Below are positions 55,386-64,000 of a stretch of DNA of 64,000 bases, piece by piece. The position numbers were made by a program, and so were the translations under genes. This DNA comes from Mermis nigrescens (lineage: Eukaryota > Nematoda > Enoplea > Mermithida > Mermithidae): NCBI GenBank assembly GCA_036768485.1, contig JAVLUZ010000142.1, positions 4,668,049 through 4,732,048 on the forward strand, given 5' to 3'. Position 1 is the first letter of the stretch, and each line of letters begins with the position of its first letter. Under the pieces are notes generated by a model that did not search any database, was not told where the DNA came from, and worked only from the letters and a program-made list of their open reading frames with translations.

Positions 55386-57020
55386 GTAACTGTGAGAGTT
55401 ACATGGTAGTCAAAATCTCGCTCTAGCAGTTCGCGATAGCCATCACATAGCCAATGCTAGTAGCTATCTATGATAGTGCACTGTGGGCTATGCCTTCGGT
55501 CTTCCCATTATTTCCTTATATTTTCAATAATAAAAAACATTTAGATACTTGTCCGGTAGCATAGAGTTAAGTGTATTAATAGTAATTGTTTCATGCATAC
55601 CGCTTGTGCAATCTTGAGAATATTCGATCTGAGATAAAAGCTTATCAGTATTACGTTAAATTGATCTTTGTTTAATTTACTGTAATGGTCCTTGAGGCCA
55701 GTGTACTTAATGTTGTAGTTTAGCGTTGTTGGCTTTTTTGTTGGCCAGTCGTACAATTGTATAGTCCGTACGTTTTTGTTTTCTTTTGCTTTATGGTTGT
55801 TGTCCGGCATCCAGGCCGTGATTTCTTTGTTCGAATTAAAATATAGAAAACCTACCCAGTGGTTTTTGGATATACCGAGGGTTAGGTCGGCCATCCCCAC
55901 GTCGAGGACTTCTTCCCATCTTAGTGGACTGGATAGGTAAATTCCATATGATAGTTTATTTTATTTGGAAATCATAATTTATTTCTCAAGCCAAAAATTG
56001 TTCAAAAATATTATCTAATTTTAAAGATGATTGATCAGGTTAGAGCTCGTTGTTGTTGTTTTCATAGTTCATTGCGCTACACGTATTAGGAACCAAAACA
56101 TTTCTGATCAAGGCACTGATTGGAAAACAAGTTAAATAAACAATCTTGAGCTTGAGATAGGTCAACTGACCTCCGCGGCAAATACCGAGACTAGGAAGGT
56201 AGCCTTAGGTCTTAGGGCGTAGCTGTTGAGATCACCCGACAAGAAGCAGCCAGCAATATTAGGGCTGAGGGGATCGAAGCCGTAAGGTCTCTAAGGGTCC
56301 AAAGATCGAAAGCCATCCAGAGCTGCGCGATCGGGGCCAGCACTAAGCGTAATTTAAGTACCTACGTACCTAGGTAAATCTCGAAGGCAAATACATGTGT
56401 CCTATGTCGTCTTCGTACACATAAGGCACCTCTGTATTTACATTGGATGTTCCCTCCTTTAGGCTGCTAGCTACAGCCGAACTGATCAATCATCGTAAAA
56501 TCATTTTTCGATCCAAAAATCACTATTTTGGCCATCTAAAAATGTGTAAGATTTTGTTCACCTTTGTTGTTGTATCGACCGCGATTGTGGCAGTGCGCAA
56601 TTTAAGTAAGTGTCCGTGGTAAAGATTTTGTGTATCGTGGTAAAGTCATTGTTATTTTTCTATTTCCGTCAAACCTTCATCGACGAAGGCAGCTTTCAAG
56701 CTCGCATTTTTCTATAAACGTCGACCCGCAGGCGACGATTTATCATTTCTCTCCTGATGACAAAATTCCGTCATTTAAGTTTTTACCTAATGTTTTTCTA
56801 ACCACGTACACGTTCTTGCGCTTTAGGCTTAGTCCTACCTGTTTCGATCATTTCACGTCAAGTATATCTTACTTCACGTAAGGAAGTACTATTTACGTGG
56901 AAAAACCTGTTTTCGGATCGACAAAGGCCAAATTCGGAACATTTATTTTGGGAAAAATTTCGACATACTGAAATTTATTTTACCCAAGGTCACATTTTTT
57001 GACATTCTTGACACCTAAAA
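55386..57020 (+). repeat. LTR plus untranslated leader of retrotransposon copy 2
   Basis: Begins TGTAACTGTGAGAGTTACA (a hairpin). Mirrors 2391-4030 throughout. TGGCAGTGCGCAATTTAAG at 56587-56605 is a TGG-starting candidate for a primer-binding site, but no matching tRNA could be assigned. Confidence 0.65.
55541..55894 (-). other. 117-codon antisense frame within the LTR region
   Basis: ATG at 55894-55892. Reads MADLTLGISKNHWVGFLYFN, later QLYDWPTKKPTTLNYNIKYT and KDQFNVILISFYLRS. The corresponding site in copy 1 (from 3528 on the plus strand) begins with a very similar peptide (MPDLTLGITKNHWVGFLYF) but hits TAG after 22 codons. Composition is protein-like and the first 19 codons are well kept between copies. 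Whether it is real or a chance antisense frame is open; no family recognised. Confidence 0.25.
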
Positions 57021-60000
57021 ATGGCAGGAAAAAAGGTTTTGCGGACACCGCCCGCTAAATTGAAAAACCTTCTACGCCAACTAATTCAGCTCGCCAATTA
57101 CCTACCACGCCTGTTGACTCTACTAGCGAGTAATTCTGCGAGTAATGACACAGTACGAGAGACGTAACTACTAAGGCGAATAATGATAAATTGCCCGCGT
57201 CACTAAATGTCGCGAGTAATACACAGTCCGAAGATGAACTGTTATTGAGTACCATGCGATCTCGCATTGATCAAACTTCGATAGCTTCGATCGGACCCTA
57301 ATATCGATAATTCATCAAATCATACAATGATTGATAATGCGAATACTATTAATATGGCAAATAATCTGGAAACCAGTTCGGAGCGCGAAAATCCCGATTC
57401 TGTCGTAGAAAGTAATAATAGTCACAGCATAAATGCCGACAGAGAGCGTGCTAATGCTAATGTGACTAATGATCTTATTTTGAAAGTGCTACAAGCTATT
57501 CATTTGCAATTTTCGGACCTTTCTAAGCGCGTTGATCAAGATAAAAGGAAAATGGGATAAATGCGTAAACTGCGTCTGGAGCTAAGCACTATAGCAAGCC
57601 AACCAGTTTTGAATCGCATAGAAATAATTCATCTGAGCGCGTTAACCACTCAATTGATGACGCAAATTTTTCTGAATTTAATGCGCAAAGTGCCGTCGTG
57701 CGCAAAGTACGCATCGGGCATCTTCGCTGTTGTCTACTGGCAACAGAGTGTCAAATTCACGCTCACCTTCGGAAACTATTCCTGAAAATATCATTCAAAG
57801 TTCTACAAATTGCGCGCCTGAGATATCTAATTTGTCACAGAATCCTGTAAACACGGGTTTGCAATCAGTGCAAAACTCGGGTTTTCGGGAAAATATCGTA
57901 CGATTTCGCAGCCGTCGGTATCGATTTTGCAGACATCGCAATCGGCCTTTGCTGCTGTCTTTAAATCGTAATGCGCCTTCTTTTGTACCTAGTTCTTCTA
58001 ATACGAACAGCAGCAACAATTGAATCACACACTGCAGTATTTTCCACCTCAAGGCGAAATTTTACCAAATAATTATGTACCTAATCCATAAATGTGGAAA
58101 TACCACCTAATAATCTATTTTGCATTCTTCTAATATCGAAATGCAACCAATTGACATAAACTTATCTGGCATTAACAATGAATCTGCACATTTGCAAAAT
58201 GAATCTGCGCCTTTATCTGAATCATCTAGTAGGAGGAGACATGTCAAATTTTCTGATGAAAGCTCATCTAATAGCTATGATCGCCCGCGCAGTCGTCGCT
58301 CGCGTTGCAAAAGTCGATCGCGTAGACGACGTCATCGCCATAGTTCAGGGTCTTCATCTGAAAGCTCGCGTGGTGACTCACGTCTTGCTGATTCCTTGAA
58401 TCGCGGACCATTTTTGCAGCAAATGCAATTGCTAATAAAAATTTTTTGATGGCGAAAAAATGGATATAAAAGCATATTTCGCAAATTTGAATCACTTGCC
58501 AATACCTAAGATATTGACAAAGCTGATCGTTTAAAATTCATGACTGGATTTCTTGATCCTTATGCTATGCGTTTATACCGCTCGTTACCTGCTGATATAC
58601 AGCAATTGTATTCAAAAACGAAACAAGCGCTAATAACCAAATTTTGTCCAATGGACACCGGTGCGCTCTTTAATCGTTTTTTGTCACACAAACAGCAGCC
58701 TAACGAATCGGTTAAAGCTTATTATCTCTCGCTTCCTTGAAGAGTTAATCAAATCTGACCCTTATCTTGAAGTTGACTCGCCACATTTTAATAATTGTAC
58801 GACATCAACTAAAACAAGGTTTATTACCACATTTCGAAAGAGGCATATCACAAAAAAACCTAGAGCATCATTAGCTGAATTTTTGGACAATGCGCTAAGC
58901 GCTGAATTGTTAATAAAGAATTTGAGGAAAAAAAAAGGCAGTAACGCCTTATCAACATCGGTAACAGCTGCTCCCGTAGGCAGCGCAGTACCTAAAGATA
59001 CTCCTCGCGCATCTAACCAAAATGATTCAAATCGTTCACGTCATAAAACGTTCCATCGCTCATCGCGTGCTGAGAAACCAGAAATTCTTCTCGTCAATAT
59101 TGTACCTTTTGCAAACGCATAGGTCACATTTATGAGGAATGTTTCACGCGTCAGAGGCAAGAAACAGCTAATAATACTAATCAGAATACCCAAGCTGATC
59201 GAAGTAATAATTCTATGGCTCACAATTGCAGCCAATCGCGTTCTTTTGCATCAAAATCGTTCGCCATCGCGTTCGAATTCGCAAAACAGACATCGATCTC
59301 AATCACGATATCGTAATTCTAGTCAACATCGTTCATCTAACTATGCGAATAATGATAATTGCTTTGAATCAAAGCAATCACGATCGAATTTTCGGCAAAA
59401 TCGTATTGATTATTACCGAAGTGCCCGTGCTAATTATCAAAATTCCGCGTTACGATAATTGTTACAATAATCAACCGCGCCAAAATACACCATTTGTGCA
59501 GTTCCCAAATTAACAACGTGGGACATACTATAACTCGAACTACCGCAGCGACAATAATTTTAATCGCCCGTATGTCACATATACCGCAAATAACCAACCC
59601 ACCATGAATGTGCCCCCACCGCAGCCAGCCCTTACATCTCCTCATGATGTAAACATGGTTACTACAAAAGGGCCAGAATCTAACGTGTCCCAATCTATTC
59701 GCGTTTGCAAGAATTTCTCCAAGAGTACGAACGTTTACAACGTCGTCTCGCAACTTACGAAAAAATTAATCTACCTCCATCTAAGACGTTAGATCCTAAT
59801 ATTCCTATTGTAAGCCATGCTGGGACAAATTTACCTATCATTCTCGTTAAAGTTCATGGCATTGACGTACCTGCTCTCATAGATACAGGTTCACAGGTCA
59901 CCATGATGACCACGTCTGCATTCTTACGTCTTGGCTTTAATTTACCACCTAAACAAGTCTCACAAGTCGTGCATGGTGTTGGTGAGCCGCAGTCAGTTTG

Positions 60001-60064
60001 TTATAAATATCCATTCTTTAAATCACCAGTAGCGACCATCATTTGCTGGAAGACATGCTCTTAG
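57021..60064 (+). pseudogene. Gag and retropepsin of LTR retrotransposon copy 2, broken
   Basis: Starts MAGKKVLRTPPAKLK as copy 1, then a one-base loss near codon 15 shifts the frame. Further stops (for example TAA after AAAATGGGA near 57559) and indels scatter the protein over several frames. Readable parts: RRRHVKFSDESSSN and the Arg/Ser-rich patch (58230-58350), FLDPYAMRLYRSLPADIQQL (58540-58600), the zinc-knuckle region (59090-59145) and, open in one frame from 59705, the protease (NLPIILVKVHGIDVPALIDT then GSQVTMMTTSAFLRLGF) with catalytic Asp-Thr-Gly at 59882-59890. Known role: protease cleaves Gag-Pol during particle maturation. Not functional as it stands. Confidence 0.85.
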
Positions 60065-60520
60065 GATATGACTCCTTGTGAATCCCTATGTGGGTTATTG
60101 AAGCGTTGTGCTTTTATAAATCTAGTATAAAAGGTTAAATTTAATTATCATCTCATGAAAAATTGCAATTTCGCGCGAAAACTCCAATGCATACGTGCAT
60201 ACGGAGCCCAATGGTAACCTAGGCATGAATTCGGAATACACCTGGCTAGTATAAGTCATGGGTTCTGCAATTTTGATTTCGCATTATTTGAAATTAAATC
60301 CTGAAACCACTTTTTGCTTCTAGTCGATGCCACAACCCTTGGTTCTAATTTACAAAGCTGTGATTTGGACCGTTTCAATATTTACTGTCGTACGACAAAT
60401 GAATCTGAAAAAGCTATTTTCATTTTGTATTATTAATTAGCGTACAACTGCTGGAAAGCTGAAATTTCTTTGCATAAAATAAATAAAAGGTAGGTATGAG
60501 AGAACAATTCGAAAGCATAC
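60065..60520 (+). repeat. 3' tail shared by retrotransposon copies 2 and 3
   Basis: GGATATGACTCCTTGTGAAT to AAGGTAGGTATGAGAGAACA, mirrored at 61610-62150. Contains ATGTGGGTTA, TTTTGATTTCGCATTATTT and AGCTGTGATTTGGACC in both. It carries no RT-like frame. Confidence 0.7.
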
Positions 60521-60715
60521 ATGGGCATAGGGGTGAGAGGGGGGTATTGCTGGGTGGGCGCACCAAACTTCTGGGAGGGGGGGTGCAAGATTTTTTCAAA
60601 GGTAAAAAATACCTACAAAATGGTGGTATGGCGAAAAAGACCATTTTTCAACGTTTCTCATCGAGCACTATCCATCAGCATGAAAATTGCGTAGGCGATT
60701 TTTTCATTATCAGCT
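60521..60715 (+). repeat. Family A MITE, copy A8 (3' truncated)
   Basis: CATACATGGGCATAGGGGTG, GGGCGCACCAAACTTCTGGG, GTGCAAGATTTTTTCAAAGG, TGGTGGTATGGCGAAAAAGA, CATCGAGCACTATCCATCAG, then lost after GAAAATTGCG. Confidence 0.8.
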
Positions 60716-61004
60716 TTATCATGAGAAAAAATTTTGATCTCATATTTTAGATACAGCTCCTTATTGGACACGCGTCATTTTTTGATGCACGAATGAAACG
60801 CCTTTGAAAGCCTGTTCAGGTCACTTCGCGAAATTTACTGGTGTTAACGGATTTTTCACGTCTTCCCTGGCAAACAATTTGTTTCCCGTTTTTCAAAATG
60901 TTTTGGAGCAGAATGTGCTCGATTCATTTTATCCCGCGATTTTCAATAATTTTCTGGGTGAATATTTTGAATTATGTATTATGCGCTTTTCCATACTGGC
61001 AAGG
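60716..61004. other. Spacer at the centre of the large inverted repeat
   Basis: AT-rich, no recognised feature. TTTTTCAAAATGTTTTGGAG and GATTTTCAATAATTTTCTGG suggest an old repeat scrap. Confidence 0.4.
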
Positions 61005-61355
61005 TAGAGGTGGTCAGAGGGGGTGAAATACAGTGGAATGGTCGTATAGTAAATTGTGATCATTGTAAACGTAAATTTTAGGGCACTATGACAAAAACAG
61101 TAGGTTATGTGAGGTAAACTAAGTTTTTACCATTTATAGCGTAGCTTGCGGGTTTTTAGCGTAAAAAATCCAAGTTATAAATATGGCGCGAAGCGCCGGA
61201 AAATTTTGATTGCTTTCATAGCTTGGTGTAGAACTGTCCGCCTTTTTCTGCAGTAAGCTCACAAATTGTCTTGCAGCACTTTTCGTTTTCTCAAAATCGC
61301 CTGACAGTACCTGATTCGAAACCTCAGGTTGGGGTAATACACATATATACCTGGG
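61005..61355 (+). repeat. Family C MITE copy
   Basis: GTCAGAGGGGGTGAAATACA, GCGCGAAGCGCCGG (61186-61199), AAAATCGCCTGACAGTACCT, CCTCAGGTTGGGGTAATACA, as in 20995-21412. Confidence 0.6.
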
Positions 61356-61600
61356 CGGGGGGAGGGGCTAAAGGTGCAACCGCAGAAACCAAAAAATATT
61401 CCCAGAATCTCACTCAAAATTCTTCGTTTTTTTCGCAATTTTTTCATGCTGATGGATAGTGTCACATGAGAAACGTTGAAAAATGGTCTTTTTTCGCCAT
61501 ACCACCATTTTGTAGGCCATTTTTACCTTTGAAAAATCTGCACCCCCCCTCCCTCCCAGAAGTTTGGTGCCGCCCACTTATGGTAATACCCCTCTCACCC
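61340..61600 (-). repeat. Family A MITE, copy A9 (nearly complete)
   Basis: The reverse of A8 but retaining the 3' half: GCAGAAACCAAAAAATATTC, TTTTTCGCAATTTTTTCATG, GATGGATAGTGTCACATGAG, CATACCACCATTTTGTAGGC, GTTTGGTGCCGCCCACTTAT. Confidence 0.82.
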
Positions 61601-61604
61601 CCTA

Positions 61605-64000
61605 TGCCCATGTATGCGCTGTTCTATTCGAATTGTTCTCTCATACCTACCTTTTATTTATTTTATGCAAAGAAATTTCAAGCCAACGCAGTTGTACGCT
61701 AGACTAATAATACAAAATGAAAATAGCTTTCAGGTTCATTTGTAATGTGCACGACGCAGTAAGTAAGAGAACGGAAACTTGGTCCAAATCACAGCTTGTA
61801 ATTTAGTTATAAACGCGAACAGGAATTAAGGGGTTGTACAACGACTATAATTTAAGTAACAAAAGTGAAGTTTTTTCCATAAATGGATTTGGCCTAAATA
61901 ATGCGAAATCAAAATTGCAAGAACCATGACTTATATAGCCAGTGTATTAATTCATGCCTAGGTTGTATTATAACAGGCTCAGGTAACGAAACATGCACAC
62001 ACACACACAACACTAGAGGTAGTTGCATTGGGTTTCGCTACGAATGTAATTTTTCATGAGATGATAGTAAATTAACTTATGCCGTTTATAAAGCAACGCT
62101 CAATAGGATTAACCCACATAAGTGCGGATTCGCAAAAGTCATATCCTAAGAGCATGTCTTCCGGCAAATGGATCAATTATAGCTACTGAAGTAGAAATAG
62201 ATTGTTCCGCCGACAGTTAAAGTCATATTTACTTTATAACAAACGACTGCAGTGATTTCACCAACACCATGCACGACTTGTGAGACTTGTTTAGGTGGTA
62301 AATTAAAGCCAAGACGTAAGAATGCAGACGTGGTCATCATGGTGACCTGTGAACCTGTATCTATGAGAGCAGGTACGTCAATGCCATGAACTTTAACGAA
62401 TGATGTTAGTAAATTTATCCCAGCATGGCTTACAATAGGAATATTAGGATCTAACGCCTTAGATGGAGGTAGATTAATTTTTTCGTAAGTTGGGCAGATC
62501 TACGTTGTAAACGCTCGTACTCTTCCAGAAATTCTGCAACGCGAATAGATTGACACGCTACATTCTGGCCCTTGTAGTAACTAAGCTTGCAATTGCAAGA
62601 GGAGATGGCATACGCGGTGGGGGCACATTCATGGTGGGTTTGCTATCTGCGGTATATGTGACATACGGGCGATTAAAATTATTGTCATGCGGTAGTTCGG
62701 GTTATGGTATGTCCCACGTTGTTAATTTGGGAACTGCACAAATGGTGTTGGCGCGGTTGATTATTGTAACAATGTCGTAACGCTGAATTTTGATAATTAG
62801 CACGCGAATTTTGGTAATAATCAATACGATTTTGGCTGAAAATTCGGATCGTGATTGCTTTGATTCAAAGCAATTATCATTATTCGCATAGCTAGATGAA
62901 TGATGTTGACTAGAATTACGATATCGTGATTGAGATCGATGTCTGTTTTGCGAATTCGAACGCGATGGCGAACGATTTTGACGCGAAAAAGAACGCAATT
63001 GGCTGCACGGTGGTTTTGTAGAATTATTACTTGATCAGCTTGGGTATTCTGATTAGTATTATTAGCTGTTTCTTGCCTCTGACGCGTGAAACATTCCTCA
63101 TAAATGTGACCTATGCTTGCAAAAGGTACAATATTGACGAGAAGAATTTTCTGTTTCTCAGCACGCGATGAGCAATGAAACGTTTTATGACGTGAACGAT
63201 TTGAATCATTTGCTAGATGCGCGAGAGTATCTTTTTAGGTACTGCGCTGTCACTGGAGCAGCTGTTACCGATACATAAGGCGTTACTGCCTTTTTATCCT
63301 CAAATTCTTTATTAGCAAATTCAGCGCTTAGCGCATTGTCCAAAAATTCAGCTAATGATGCTCTAGGTTTTTTTGTGATATGCCTCTTTCGAAATGTGTG
63401 GTAATAAACCTTGTTTTAGCGGATGTCGCATTAAATTATTAAAATGTGGCGAGTCAACTTCAAGATAAGGTCAGATTTGATTAACTCGCGAAGCGAGAGA
63501 TAATAAGCTTTAACCGATTTGTTAGGTTGCTGTTTGTGTGACAAAACGATTAAAGAGCGCACCGGTGTCCATTGGACAAAATTTGGTTATTAGCGCTTGT
63601 TTCGTTTTTGAATACAATTGTTGTATATCAGCAGGTAACGAAGGTATAAACGCATAGCATAAGGATCAAGGAAATCCAGTCGCACTGAAACGATCAGCTT
63701 TGTCAATACCTGTAGTATTGGCAAGTGATTCAAATTCTACAAGATGTTTATATCCATTTTTTCGCTATCAAAAATTTTTATTAGTAATACTAGCTGCAAA
63801 AATGGTCCGCGATTCAAGGAATCAGCAAGACGTGAGTCACGACGTCGAGCTTTCAGATGAAGACCCTGAACTATGGCGATGACGTCGTCTACGCGATCGA
63901 CTTTTGCGACGTCGAGCGGACGACTGCGCGGGCGATCATAGCTATTAGATGAGCTATCAGAAAATTTGACATGCTCCCTCCTACTAGATGATTCAGATAA
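61605..64000 (-). mobile_element. LTR retrotransposon, copy 3 (decayed; 5' part beyond the right edge)
   Basis: Mirror of copy 2: tail (61610-62150), protease (62220-62470), zinc-knuckle region (63090-63140), Gag capsid and Arg/Ser patch to the window end. Copies 2 and 3 with their MITEs make an inverted repeat with arms of at least 2.6 kb and a spacer of about 0.6 kb. Confidence 0.85.
62150..64000 (-). pseudogene. Gag and retropepsin of LTR retrotransposon copy 3, broken
   Basis: The protease Asp-Thr-Gly is at 62361-62353. The zinc knuckle begins normally (TGTACCTTTTGCAAGC) but lacks three bases of the copy 1 text and is out of frame after the His position. The RS-rich tail (RNRSPSRSNSQNRHRSQSRY) is readable near 62900-62990. 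Several frameshifts elsewhere (for example near 63230, 63470 and 63640). Confidence 0.82.

Larger units (their letters stand above)
55386..60520 (+). mobile_element. LTR retrotransposon, copy 2 (decayed, pol missing)
   Basis: Order: LTR/leader (55386-57020), Gag (57021-59500), protease (59705-60064), then ~450 bp of unrecognised 3' sequence ending at GAGAGAACAATTCGA, where a family A/C repeat begins. Copy 3 ends at the same point, so both derive from one truncated ancestor. Reverse transcriptase, RNase H and integrase are absent. Confidence 0.85.

Noticed and set aside
56587..56605. Primer-binding site of the LTR element
   Set aside because: Starts TGG, but I could not match it to a tRNA 3' end and no LTR end with CA sits directly before it, so it is mentioned only as a candidate.

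Overview
The window looks like repeat-rich nuclear DNA from an animal, most probably an arthropod. It is AT-rich, has no operon-like gene packing, and is filled with eukaryotic transposon remnants, microsatellites and exon-like fragments bounded by GT/AG splice signals. One exon remnant encodes chitin-binding (peritrophin-A type) domains and another is an Ala/Pro-rich, cuticle-like sequence, which favours an insect or other arthropod. A narrower placement is not supported. I see no rRNA, tRNA, CRISPR array or complete conserved host gene.

Layout. 1-4030: 5' part of an LTR retrotransposon on the minus strand with a Gag frame that looks open to the window edge. 4218-6320: degenerate GTGTAAAG/TTTACAC array. 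7333-8093: a DNA element with ~165-bp inverted arms. 10.2-25.4 kb: nested repeats (ATT/ATC and AT microsatellites, AACC minisatellites, hAT-type MITEs, GGGGGTGC-type MITEs) in which one unit, present four times, carries a small membrane-protein frame. Two copies of that frame are open over exactly 276 nt. 26.8-28.7 kb: ~470-bp tandem repeat. 30.0-31.1 kb: foldback-like element with inverted arms of short tandem repeats. 33.4-35.8 kb: 2.4-kb hAT-like element with a perfect 8-bp target duplication. 36-43 kb: more MITEs, a broken chitin-binding exon and a LINE 3' end. 44.17-45.57 kb: second foldback element flanked by a 9-bp direct repeat. 46.4-47.0 kb: broken Ala/Pro-rich exon. 47.8-52.3 kb: three copies of another MITE family. 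52.78-55.17 kb: a TAA-flanked element with very GC-rich inverted arms. 55.4-64 kb: two more copies of the LTR retrotransposon in inverted orientation, both decayed in Gag/protease and forming a large inverted repeat.

What ties the window together is transposition, not a pathway. Three unrelated elements share one architecture (inverted arms built from tandem repeats). A palindrome, GGCGCGAAGCGCC, usually followed by GGAAAATTTTGA, recurs more than twenty times inside otherwise different repeat families. At least three GC-rich exon-like pieces with splice signals sit in this repeat sea, which suggests captured or relic host exons. The small membrane-protein family and the shared palindrome are the least explained signals here. 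All identities come from reading the sequence; nothing was searched against a database.
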